Positions 13,739 through 26,167 of a stretch of 64,000 bases of DNA are shown here, one piece after another. The translations under genes and the position numbers were made by a program. The stretch comes from Medicago truncatula (taxonomy: Eukaryota; Streptophyta; Magnoliopsida; Fabales; Fabaceae), in NCBI RefSeq assembly GCF_003473485.1, contig NC_053048.1:7377501-7441500 (forward strand), written 5' to 3'. The number at the start of each line of letters is the position of its first letter. Position 1 is the stretch's first letter. Under the pieces are notes generated by a model. The model searched no databases. It saw nothing but the letters and a program-made list of their open reading frames with translations, and was not told the DNA's origin.

Positions 13739-15446
13739 TGTTGAAGAGGGCAAAATAAAATACATTGGTTTGTCTGAAGCCTCAGCTTCAACAATCAGAA
13801 GAGCACATGCAGTTCATCCAATAACAGCTGTGCAGTTGGAGTGGTCACTGTGGTCAAGAGATGTTGAGGAAGACGTAATTCCAACTTGCAGGTGTGATAT
13901 TTAGTTTACAAATATTATGTTTTGTTCTCTAGTATCTCTCTCTCACTCACTCTGATACTTGCTACAATTGCAATGATACAAAGCTATGAAGCACTGATAC
14001 ATGCATGCATTAAACACGACATTGACACACAGATACCTGTGATAATTTAAGAAAATGCAAGTGAATAAATGTAACTACATATGTCTGTGATGTGTCAGTG
14101 TCGGACACCAAAACACGTTTTCAATTTGAATTGTTGGTGCTACATAGATATGAAGTCTAACTTCATGAGTTATGATTTTCTTTCTTAGGGAACTTGGTAT
14201 TGGAATTGTTGCGTATAGTCCTCTTGGGCGAGGATTCTTTTCATCAGGAACAAAGTTGCTTGACAACTTGCAACAGGATGACTACAGGAAGGTTTGTGGA
14301 AAGATACGTTTACAGAAGTTCCTGAGAATTACTTATTCATTTTGTTAATCAACTCACCTAACAGTGATTCGCAACCATGGATTATTTGAGGGTCCTTTAA
14401 TCTCATACATCAATGATATCTTCGTTTTTAAATTATTTGTGCTCATTTTCTGGAATGATATTTTCTTTTAGCCCACCTTTTTTCTTCCATAAAACAGTTT
14501 GGGAATAGGTGTAACAGTAATGGATAACACTGTAAATTGCTAGTGAACATAATTCAGAACTCTAATATAAACAAGACCATGTAGTCAATGTGTATTGAAT
14601 ACTTTGCCTTCTACCCTAATTAACCTCTTAGTCTCGGTCGATATCTGAACCGTGAGGAGATATTCGATGACAAACAAAATGTTTAAAAATAAATAAATAA
14701 TGGGCATGATTCATTAGTAAAAACACTGGTTTAAAAAGAAGGAAAATATGATGTGGTTTTCATCTTTTCATTCATTAGGATCTTTTGTTCCATGCATGCA
14801 TATTGTAGAAATTTGTGACCTAACTTATCCTTACAAACCCAGCTTGTAAGGTGAAGAGTGCCTCCTCGTTATAAACTCTTATCAAGAGTCCTATCTAACC
14901 GATGTGGAACTAAATCCACCCCCTCAAAGCCAACATAAGGCAAGCCAGCACGAGGCAACTCAAATGTCGCAATTAGGCGACTAGGGGCGGAATTTCAACA
15001 CATATAACAAGTTATTTATGGTAACTCAACACAAATATTATGGAACGAGAGTTTTATATGATCAAACTGCATTTGCCATATTCTGTCTTTTAAACATGTG
15101 TAAATATGTTGCAGCATTTGCCTAGATTTCAACCTGAAAACCTGCAGCAGAATCAGACTATATTTGATAAGGTTAATGAACTGGCTGTAAAGAAGGGATG
15201 TACTCCATCTCAGCTTGCACTAGCCTGGCTTCATCACCAAGGAAACGACGTGTGCCCGATACCTGGAACCACCAAAATTGAGAACTTTAATCAAAACATT
15301 GGAGCTTTGTCTGTGAAACTAACACCAGAAGAATAGCAGAACTTGAGTCTTTAGCAGATGCTGTTAAGGGTGGTAGATATAGGGAAGATATAAGTACATG
15401 GAAGAATTCTGATACTCTGCCACTCTCTTCTTGGAAAGCTGTGTAA
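13732..15446 (+). pseudogene. Truncated aldo-keto reductase pseudogene
   Basis: Exons 3, 4 and 5 of the neighbouring AKR gene are recognisable: about 13732-13891, 14189-14291 and 15115-15446, with intact GT-AG borders. Exons 1 and 2, with the catalytic Asp, Tyr, Lys and His, are absent. Exon 3 also lacks its first few codons and begins within an A-tract. Exon 5 has a small deletion near 15334 that gives a stop after TPEE, although the downstream sequence still encodes a normal C-terminus in another frame. Intron 4 carries a 197-bp solo LTR. It is a dead tandem copy of gene 1. Confidence 0.92.
14804..15000. mobile_element. Short solo LTR (TRIM-like fossil), 197 bp, in AKR pseudogene intron
   Basis: Begins TGTAGAAATT and ends TTTCAACA, giving the TG...CA ends of an LTR, and is flanked by the 5-bp direct repeat CATAT (14799-14803 and 15001-15005). 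It contains the ACCGATGTGGAACT motif found in many short plant LTRs. No internal domain or second LTR is present, so it is a solo LTR. A related, less complete piece lies at 46562-46680 in the opposite orientation. Confidence 0.8.
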
Positions 15447-15779
15447 TTAAGTGCTTTGCTTGCTTAATGCTCATACTAGTCTTTTACCTTGAACAAATAA
15501 ATCAGTATGAGTTTCCTTTTGAACGAGTTTGGTTGTATAAACCAATGGTTTAAAAATTGAACTTGATGGTTCAACCGGTTGAAGTGTAAACCGAAATTTT
15601 TTATCTACATAAAATTTTGAACTCGATGAATCCATTGAGTGGTCAGTTCTATGCGCAGCCGGTTGTCATTTTCTATAGAGATGGAGAAATATGGTGTTTT
15701 CACAATGAATATTTTACCCGGTCGCATCGACCATGGCATGATATCACAACGATGGTATGATATCTTGGTTGCAGTAAGT

Positions 15780-16640
15780 CGGTATCGACAAGTAAAAGGG
15801 AATAGGTTGGTGCAAGGTAGCAAGTTGTGGGTTCAAGCTATGATAACTTGGAAATTCTCAGCTAACAGATTGATCTCGTTGATTTTTGATGGTGCCAATG
15901 ACGGAGCCCTTCATTGGCTGGAGTGGGCCACGACCACCCATAAAAATAAAAAATTTAATGATTATATGTTTATTTTGCAAGATTTTATACAATTTTGTGT
16001 CGGTTTTAGGTTTCCCGCAAAATGGTGCGGTGGCCCATCCGAAAAATTTAAATAATTCAATTATAGGTCTATTTTGCGAGACTTTGAACAATTTTCAACG
16101 GTTATAGTTTTCCGCAGTTTCAAAAGTGGCATAATTGATTTTTGTGATGCTTATACACATGTTAGTGGAGGCTTATAGACCTACTAGTACTAGTTCACAT
16201 GAGTTTCAAATCTCCCACATATTGTCCTATCAACTGACAACTGAAAATTCTCTCAGTTAACAGTTGTAATGTACAAAAAAAAAAGTTTCATAATTTATAG
16301 TACTTGTTAAATATGTAATTATTTAAGTATTCACCCTAACTTTTTAGTCAAACTCCGCCATTTCAACTTTGTACTTGCTTATTACAACTTTAATTTGTGT
16401 TTATATATTATAATTAATTTTAGTGGCCCACCCACACTTTTTTTCTGGCTCCGCCACTGGATGGTGCTAGCAGCGGAGGTGTTCAAGCAGGTTGTGGCAG
16501 TTTGTTTCAAGATGAACATGAGATATGGTCATGTGGTTTCTTCAAATATTTTGGTCGATGTAATACCTATGTTGCCGAATTATGGGGAGCGTATGAAGGT
16601 TTGGAGATAGCTCTAGATAGAGGTTACTTTAGAGTTGAAT
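15780..16640 (+). mobile_element. LINE-type RNase H domain remnant, split by a hAT element
   Basis: Before the hAT insert the frame gives LISLIFDGA, and after it, from 16468, SSGGVQAGCGSLFQDE and later CNTYVAELWGAYEGLEIAL. This is the plant RVT_3-type RNase H fold, with the DGA aspartate and the AELWGAYEGL glutamate in place. Such domains form the C-terminus of many plant LINEs. No reverse transcriptase was seen upstream, so it is a fragment. The two halves join in one frame when the transposon and one target repeat are left out. Confidence 0.72.
15896..16459. mobile_element. Non-autonomous hAT element, 564 bp, with 8-bp target duplication
   Basis: Ends are CAATGACGGAGCC on the left and GGCTCCGCCACTG on the right, an inverted repeat of the CAGTGGCGGAGCC type. 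It is flanked by perfect 8-bp repeats GATGGTGC (15888-15895 and 16460-16467), the size made by hAT transposases. The interior has no transposase frame. It interrupts an RNase H coding remnant, so insertion came after that LINE landed. Confidence 0.88.
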
Positions 16641-17185
16641 ATAATGTGAATTTTAACATTATTCCTAGATAGATTACCGTCTATCCTTGTATTTACTAAA
16701 GGATTTCTAGTTGATTCCGAATTTTTGGATAAAAACCTAAACAAAGTTTATTCAAAGATTTTTTCACTGGGATTCCATTATCGATCCCATTGACATTCTT
16801 GGCTCATATACTTCGAGCATGGTGTTAACTATACTTTTTCAAATTGGTTCCTTCAACAATTTTCTTCAAAGTTAATACAAAGCATGAACCAGATTGGTTC
16901 TATAAGAGAAGGTATTATAATAATGGTTATCAAGTTTTTTACGTTACCCTTTAAGTAAGTGTGCTAAAGAGATAATTAAATTATAATAATTCTAAAATTT
17001 TTAAGTGTTTTTAACAACTCCTTAAGCGTTGTAACCAAAAAAAAAAACAACTCCTTAAGCGCTAAAAATAATGTTCACAAAAAAAAAAGTGCTAAGAATA
17101 TTTTATTGCTTTAGCACAACATGTCTTTTACACACTATAAAGTGATCAAATTATACACTTTGTCATATGAAAAATGAGAAAAAAA
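16641..17185. other. AT-rich spacer upstream of NCR gene
   Basis: No gene seen. A short duplicated stretch with AACTCCTTAAGCG occurs at 17010-17026 and 17047-17060. A plausible TATA box (CTATAAAG) lies at about 17136-17143, some 45 bp before the NCR start codon. Confidence 0.45.
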
Positions 17186-17475
17186 ATGGCTAAAACTCTC
17201 AAGTTTGTTTATGTTATGATTTTATTCACTTCTCTATTTCTTTTTGCAAAGAACGTCGTTGGTGAGCTTTTATTTTTCATATTTTTCAAATTTTCTTATT
17301 TACTTTGTTGTTTGTATACAATATTTTATCTTGTTTTATTAACATTATTTTATTCTCTTTTGTCATTACAGGGTATATTAATTGCAAAACTGATGATGAT
17401 TGTCCAAAACTTGAATCAAGAATGGTAGTGCTTAAGTGCACTAATAGCCGATGTGCAGCTGTGATCTTACACTAG
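17186..17475 (+). CDS. Nodule-specific cysteine-rich (NCR) secreted peptide
   Basis: Two exons, 17186-17261 and 17372-17475, give 59 aa. Exon 1 encodes a signal peptide MAKTLKFVYVMILFTSLFLF followed by AKNVVG, the hallmark of the Medicago NCR family. Exon 2 encodes the mature peptide with four cysteines spaced C-x5-C-x11-C-x4-C (CKTDDDC ... CTNSRC), the four-Cys NCR pattern. The intron after the signal peptide is the conserved gene structure of the family. NCR peptides enter symbiosomes and drive terminal differentiation of rhizobia. The mature part has a slight net positive charge; C-terminus AAVILH is hydrophobic. An upstream in-frame ATG at 17174 would add MRKK; the internal ATG fits the family better. 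No nearby NCR paralogue was found. Confidence 0.93.
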
Positions 17476-18265
17476 CAAGAAATCTAAGCAATATAACTCA
17501 TAATTTAATATTCCATAGTTTCCATTTAGTTATTGTTCTCATTCCCACTAATTGTATTTTTTATTTCTTTTTCTTTTCGTAATGTCATGGATCTTGCATT
17601 AATGGTTTTGCGCTCCAAGACTTTGACAATGAAATGAAATAAGATAATAAAATTGGATTGACACGGTTTGACTTTTTTTTTTTGTGATGGTTTGTCTCCT
17701 TTTTCGATGTTCATGAGGTCTCAGAATTAAGTTTGTTGATCCACAAAATCAAATTTTCATGACGATGCCTCTTCGCTCTTGTGTAGCTTCCACTCCGTAG
17801 ATGATGGAGATAGGCACAATCATCTTTCGAAAAAAACAAGAACAAAATGATTCGGGATTAAGCCAAGGCACATGATGTGGATTTTTTTGGCTACGTGATC
17901 GCCTATCTCTAATTGGGAAAAAAAGTATCCGAAATTCCAATTTCATGATTTGTCAACTCCACTACAACACTATTGTAATAAGTTGCAACGATGTGACACA
18001 TGTCCAGGAGCATCAACCACTTATCATCAAATGCAATACCGCTACTATTTTGAGGAGGATGCAAATCATTCAAGATATAGTTAAAATAATCATCACTCCC
18101 ATATATCTATGTATAGGTTACGCTATTTGCTAAAATATTTCTTCAATTTTCCATGGGCCCTTTCCACTCTGTTGGTGGTTATGCAGCCAAGATGCAAGAC
18201 ACTGTTTTACCATGCCCTCACTATTTTTTCCTTAACAGTATCCAAAATGGTACTTTCAACATAGT
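17476..18265. other. Spacer downstream of NCR gene
   Basis: Polyadenylation-like AT-rich sequence after the NCR stop, then about 700 bp without a supported gene. The small open frames here have no recognisable product. Confidence 0.4.
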
Positions 18266-19500
18266 TGATGACAGTACACCATTACTAGTTTTTTAGTCAT
18301 ATTTGTGTCCTTTTTGTAATGTTTTGAGAGTCAAATGCTTGTATACATGGTTAAATCAGCTCAAGATTCATAAAAGATAAGTTTTGCACAAATTGGAGAA
18401 AAATCAAGAATTTAGCTACTGGATCGTGCCACGATGGACCTGAATCGTGGCACGTTTGAAGCGTGGAATTTACCTGAAGATATTGGAAAAAGCGTGGCAC
18501 GATGGATATGTAACGCGCCACGATGGTTTAGTAAATTTGCTGTCACGTCAGATTAATGAAGGAATCATGCCACGATGGACGTGAAACGTGGCACGATGGT
18601 GGGCTTTTCTGAAACCGTAAATTCTTTTTCTATAAAATTCATATGCGATCAGAAGCTTTGTGTGCGATTTTGGAGACCTAAACAGAGCATAGACAACACC
18701 AGGAAGTTGAAGAGCACGCAGTGGATCTCAGCCAACTCATAGTTGGTTCTGATTTATGTATGTTCTATTATTTCTATGTATTCGATTGTTTAGTTATGAG
18801 TAGCTAAACTCTTAGATTGATTAAGCCATGAGATGAATCTTTGTGATCTGTGAGCATGTAATTTGTTAAGAACTCTCTTTGACATCAATGAAAACCTAGT
18901 CTTTATTCAGAATTATTGGTGCTTAATGTTTTTCTTATGATTGTTTGTATGACTACTAACCCTACCTTCTTTCAATCACATAAATTGATCTTAGGAATTG
19001 AATGACTACTAACCCTAACTTTTAATCCTGAAATAGTAATTTTGTTTAATTCAACATAGGAACCTAGAGATAGGAAATTGAGGATTATGACTTATGAATT
19101 AACGTTCTCACCATGCTTCCGCGGTTATTCAATCGGTTTAAGAGATTAAAAGGTTATAACTTAGGAAAGGATTTTGAGTCAAGAGATTGATCAAAACCAC
19201 TTAGTTATTTTGTCGTAAAGCTAGGTTAATTTCTTTGAGAGAGAAGAGAGGCAAATTACTCACTGTGAGCAATAGAGGATTCGAAAGGCTTGATCATCTG
19301 TTTTAATCCAATTATCAAACCATTTTATTTACTTTGTATTAAGTTTTATGCGACCAAATCCAACTACCTAGGGCAACCCATAAATTTACTACATCCTTTA
19401 TTTTAACGAACTTGCTAAGTAGAAATTAACAACGGCCCTCGTGGATACGAACTTCATTACTACTTCGATAGTTTTTGGTACACTTACCAAATAATTATCA
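18266..19500. mobile_element. Solo LTR of retrotransposon (fossil), 1235 bp
   Basis: Begins TGATGACAGT and ends AATTATCA, and is flanked by the 5-bp direct repeat ATAGT (18261-18265 and 19501-19505). It is a sister of the LTR at 21090-22242: shared blocks include GACTACTAACCCTA, CTCGTGGATACGAACTT and ATTACTACTTCGATAG near the right end. No internal domain is present, so it is a solo LTR left by recombination between two LTRs. Superfamily cannot be told from an LTR alone. About 160-340 bp from the left end is a cluster of short palindromic motifs around GTGGCACGATGG. Confidence 0.85.
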
Positions 19501-19505
19501 ATAGT

Positions 19506-19853
19506 TAAGAAACTTATGAATTTTTTTACAAAGATTTCGAAATCACATTACCGCACTTGCGTATAAATCCTTTGTAGGAGATTCAATCACATCGTCACAT
19601 GCTCTCATTATGGTGTTAACTATATATCACTTGGCTTCACCTCTTTGACTGCCTCCTCTTTTCCATCCACTTGACATTTGTTTTTTACGGCTAATAAATC
19701 ACTCACTTCTACAATTATTTTACAATTACTGTTATTATTATTTCCCCCAAATACTGCTTTGATTCCAAAACTCAAACATGAATGGTACATTGGCTGAAAG
19801 TAGCCATTGGTCCCCTGAAACTAACTTAGTTGCTATGAAATTTATGGCTTGGT
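19506..19853. other. Spacer before the FRS pseudogene
   Basis: About 350 bp with no supported gene; near 19780-19850 the sequence may already belong to the N-terminal coding part of the FAR1-related pseudogene (MNGTLAESSHWSPETNL in one frame), but I could not confirm it. Confidence 0.35.
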
Positions 19854-19949
19854 TTGAATCAATCAAGACACGTTAACAACTCCATTTTACTCTATTTTGT
19901 CAACTCACACTCTAAAGTAAATCCAGTCACTGTCTATTCAAAGGTTTTG

Positions 19950-22400
19950 ATTCAAAGCCACATACAGACCGCAAAGCCACATGTGTGGAGAGTGAAGAAG
20001 TGGATGCATATGTCGTTCTACACTCATTATGCTAAGTCAGTTGGATTTGGGATATCAATTAGAAATAGTCATCGTTCAAAGATTTCTAGAGAGTTTATTG
20101 ATGTAAGTTATGCTTGCACAAGATACGGCAAGAAGCGAGAATCCAGTTCACAAAATCCACGTCCTTGTTTGAAGGTGGGATGTGAGGCTAGTTTACGTGT
20201 TAAAAGAATTTGTGATGGAAAATGGATTGTTCATAGCTTCATTAAAGACCACAATCCCAAACTTTTTCTAGCATATGCACATTATTTTCCTTGCCATAGA
20301 GGAATCAATAAAGCTCAAAAGCATTCTATTGAAACTTTGCACCATGTTGGAGTGAGAACAAGCAAATTTTTTGCCACAATGGCCAAAGAATATGGAGGAT
20401 ATGAAACATTGGTTGCTTGGAGAAAGATGTAAGAAACCATTTAGATAAAGGTCGGCGTTTGGCTTTAGAATCAGGAGATGCAAATGCAATGTTGGATTGT
20501 TTTATGCTCATGCAAGAAGAAAATCCAGGATTCTTTTATGCAATTGATATGGATGATGAGGGTCGCATGAAAAATGTATTTTGGGTCGCATGCAAAAGGT
20601 AGAGAACACTATCAAGAGTTTGGAGATGTGATTTCATTTGATACTACATATACCACAAATAAGTACAAAATGTCATTTGCTCCTTTTATTGGTGTAAACA
20701 ATCACTTTCAATCAAGGTTACTTGGCTGTGCATTACTCTCAGATGAGACCAAGAACATTTTCATATGGTTGATGAAAATATGGCTTAGAGCAATGGGTGG
20801 AAAACCTCCAAATGCAATCATAACTGATCAAGATAGAGCAATGAAAGAGGCTATTAAAGAGGTAGTATTTCCAAATTCTTGACATCGATTTTGTCTTTGG
20901 CATATACTTAGAGAGGTGCCTGAGAAGCTTAGTCATGTTTTAAGAGATGACGAAGACTTCATGAGATATCTCAACATATGCATATATAAGTCTTGGTCAA
21001 AACAACAATTTGAAGATAAATGGCATGAAATGGTGGAAAAATGTGATCTATTTGGAGATGATTGGATTCACTCTTTATATGAAGAACGTTGATGACATTC
21101 TGTCATTACTCTTTTAGTAGACATTTTTCATGTAATTTTTGGGGTTATTTATTGTAATTCATGGAGTTGCAAGCTACAAAAGAAGAAGAAATTGAAGTTT
21201 TCAAGATTGGAAATCGGCCACCGATGAAGAGAAATCGGCCACCGATTTTTGCTGCAATTTTGAGCTTTAGCCTCGTGAAAAATCGGCCACCGATTTGGTA
21301 CTTTCTGGGCACGCGTTCTGTTGAAATCGGCCACCGATTTTGGAGCACGATGGCCGATTTTGACCTGCTTATAAATATAAAGAGGCGTTTTCAGATGAAG
21401 GGTTCACGATTTTAGAGAGAAAAGGCATATTTGGAGCGGAGGCTTTGAAGATTTGGTGGGAGACCATCACAACTCATAGTCAATTATCCAATACATGTAT
21501 GAATCCTTGATTTTATGTGAGTTATCTTGTACTGTAGTTATGAGTAACTAATCTCTTTATGGTTAAGCTTGAGATGAATCTGATGTAATCCTATGGGAAC
21601 CCTAATTTGTTGAACTCCTTTGAATATCATTGAAAGTCTAGTTTTAATTCATATTACTTTATGTTTTATGCTTTTTGTATGTTTATCATTGACTACTAAC
21701 CCTAGCTTTATGAATATTCAAACTGATCTTAGAGATTAAATGACCACTAACCCTGGCTTTTGACTCTGATCTAGGTAATAAGTTTAACCTAAGTAATCAA
21801 GCTAGAGATAGATCATTATTAGGTTATGACATAGGGATTAACGTTCTTTTAAAACCTCCAACGGTTTCGAATTCACTTAAGAGATTAAGGGGTTGTCACA
21901 TGCGGGGAGAATTCTAGGTTAAGAGATTGGGTAGAATTACTTTGTTAATCTATCGTTAAACTAGATAATCATTGCTTGAATTAGGAGTGCAAATTACCAT
22001 AGGAGAACTTCAGAGGATTCGAAGGTCTTAACCATACTTCTCTCTAATATTCTGAAAACCAACTTTTATTGTTTTATTTACGTTTATGTTACAAAACAAC
22101 TCAACTGCCTAGGGCAATCAATATAAATTTATACATCCTTTTTGATAAAGAAATTGCCGAGTAGAAATTAACAACGGTCCTCGTGGATACGAACTTTATT
22201 ACTACTTCGATAGCTTTTGGTACACTTGCCAAATATCTATCAAACGTGAACATTGGGTTCCTATTTACATGAATGATACATTTTTTGGTGGCTTGTCAAC
22301 AACTCAAAGATCAGAGAGCATTAATTCTTTTTTTGACAAATATGTATGTAAGAAAACTACATTAAAGGAATTTGTCGAAAAATATAAAGTTGCTTTACAT
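19950..22400 (+). pseudogene. FAR1-RELATED SEQUENCE (FRS) pseudogene, split by a solo LTR
   Basis: Encoded blocks match FRS/FHY3 transcription factors, which derive from Mutator-like transposases. The FAR1 zinc-binding domain is at about 20010-20290 (VGFGISIRNS, RPCLKVGCEAS, HSFIKDHNPK with the Cys and His ligands). The MULE transposase core is at about 20620-20890 (FDTTYTTNKYKMSFAPF, TDQDRAMKEAI). A later block is at about 22255-22400 (FFGGLSTTQRSESINSFFD). The frame shifts near 20420 and near 20590, and a CGA codon has become TGA at 20880. A 1153-bp solo LTR then interrupts it at 21090. The C-terminal SWIM zinc finger is missing. It could equally be an unhosted MULE transposase copy; the FAR1 domain favours FRS. 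Confidence 0.85.
21090..22242. mobile_element. Solo LTR of retrotransposon (fossil), 1153 bp, inside FRS pseudogene
   Basis: Begins TGATGACATTCT and ends ATCTATCA, flanked by the 5-bp direct repeat AACGT (21085-21089 and 22243-22247). The flanking coding text runs DWIHSLYEER on the left and EHWVPIYMNDTFFGG on the right, confirming both borders. It is the same family as the LTR at 18266-19500. Near its left end (about 21211-21340) it carries four copies of a motif built on ATCGGCCACCGAT. No internal retrotransposon region is present. Confidence 0.9.
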
Positions 22401-22550
22401 GATAACATTTTTCTTGTAGTGTATGTCTTCAATAGAGTTCAAACCGCTTAAAAAGACACACAAATGCTAGAAACTAGAGATGTTTACACAGCAAAAATCA
22501 TTTTTCTCACGCCAATTTATTTCTTAAGGTAGTAGCAAATACATATGGCA

Positions 22551-22660
22551 TAATGCATGGTTCTAAAGTGTGGTCCGCAATTGCAGCCACATTTGTCACT
22601 ATTTTACAACAATATAAAAGTACGCAGTCTAACCACAATCGCAATTTAAAACTATGTTGA
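22551..22660. repeat. MITE-like palindromic repeat (GCGGTCCGCAA type)
   Basis: Left arm GGTTCTAAAGTGTGGTCCGC and right arm AACCACAATCGCAATTTAAA form an imperfect inverted repeat. Related copies lie at about 49885-50045, 56115-56240 and 59135-59200. Small non-coding elements of this kind are common near legume genes. It sits just past the 3' end of the minus-strand AKR gene. Confidence 0.55.
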
Positions 22661-22689
22661 TATGAGCATTAAGCATTCAAACCACTTAA

Positions 22690-25076
<2,387 letters not shown>

Positions 25077-25236
25077 TGTTCTTAGTCTCACTGCACAACA
25101 CTCAATAAACCTTCTATCCTAGGACTATGTATAAAGGCCAAACAAAATTGAAGTTGTGAATATCTCCGCCACCACCAGGTCTATTTATAATTAGCTGATG
25201 TCATACAACAAAGAAAGGTCAAACTTTAATTAAAAA

Positions 25237-25890
25237 ATATTTTTTTTTTTAACAATCAAAAATGAAATTATATTAACAACAAGAGCCTCGTTAGCACAAG
25301 GCGTGCCTCAAAGACTCGTCCAGAAACACCAAAATGTAGTGCCTCAAAGACTCGTCCAGAAACACCAAAATGTAGTGCCTCAAAGACTCGTCCAGAAACA
25401 CCAAAATGTAGAAGTCAGTACAACAACAAAATCAACTCAGCCAATACCCAAACATTGTAAAGGGCTTGACCACCAACTATTAGTACCAAACATAAAAGAA
25501 ACTTTTCTAACTTTCAACCGACCTAAAGACAAATATTTTACTTTGTCAAGCAACTTGGGCAAAGGAGTAACAGAATTATTAAAACACTTATTGTTACGTT
25601 GAGTCCATAAGACCCAGACACAAAGTAGCCAAATAAGTTGGAGAAAAGACTTTGTAGCCTTACTCCCACCTGCGGAGTGAACAAACTGAACAAAGTGGTC
25701 AGACAAAACATTAGTATCCACTCCAACAAAACCAATCCAATCACGAACCACCGGCCAAAGCGAAGCGAAGGAAGAGTACGAAAGAAACAAATGTTGCGCC
25801 GACTCCAAAGCACCGCAACCAGAGACACACAAACCAGCTTCTTGTGAAATGACACCTCTGTATATCACCTTATAACTTATCAGCTCATTA
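25237..25890 (-). mobile_element. LINE (L1-type) 3' end fragment with zf-RVT domain and A-tail
   Basis: On the minus strand 25868-25437 reads a 143-aa frame with CVSGCGALESAQHLFLS, ending LQCLGIG. This is the zinc-binding C-terminal region of plant L1 reverse transcriptases, with the Cys-x3-Cys...His pattern. It is followed by a 3' UTR holding three tandem 36-bp repeats and then an A-tail (T-run 25241-25252 on the plus strand). The 5' part, with the endonuclease and reverse transcriptase, is missing, as in typical 5'-truncated LINE copies. The open frame may mean a recent insertion. Confidence 0.85.
25304..25411. repeat. Three tandem copies of a 36-bp unit
   Basis: Unit starts GTGCCTCAAAGACTCGTCCA and continues GAAACACCAAAATGTA; the three copies are nearly identical. 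They lie in the 3' UTR of the minus-strand LINE fragment. Confidence 0.9.
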
Positions 25891-26129
25891 TAAAATTACG
25901 TAGTTGGAAACCCATTTAGATCGACCTGATGTTGGTTTGAGACATCGAATATATTCGTCTCAAGTCTTAAGTTTTAAGGTCTCAAATTCAATTATATCTG
26001 GTGCCAAATCTAGTCGGTTAGTTTGTCTTCAAAAAAGTTTTATGTAGTTGGATGATTATTTTTTAATTAAAAAATAGATGGATTAAAATCATAAATCAAT
26101 TGATGATACGTATTCAAATCTATTTTTTC

Positions 26130-26167
<38 letters not shown>

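Noticed and set aside
15639-16055. 138-aa plus-strand frame
   Set aside because: It runs from a LINE remnant into a hAT element; the two parts have different origins, so it is not a gene.
17749-17946. 65-aa minus-strand frame after the NCR gene
   Set aside because: No recognisable family, no signal peptide and no supporting context.
18423-18600. Possible CRISPR-like array of GTGGCACGATGG words
   Set aside because: Repeats are short, vary in spacing and orientation, and lie in the U3-like part of a plant LTR; a eukaryotic nuclear genome gives no reason for CRISPR.
21211-21340. ATCGGCCACCGAT repeats as an operator array
   Set aside because: Both borders of a solo LTR enclose them; the simpler reading is LTR-internal repeats, kept as a finding rather than a regulatory site.
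25303-25602. 99-aa frame with repeated LVQKHQNV units
   Set aside because: It is the antisense reading of the 36-bp tandem repeat and zf-RVT region of a minus-strand LINE.
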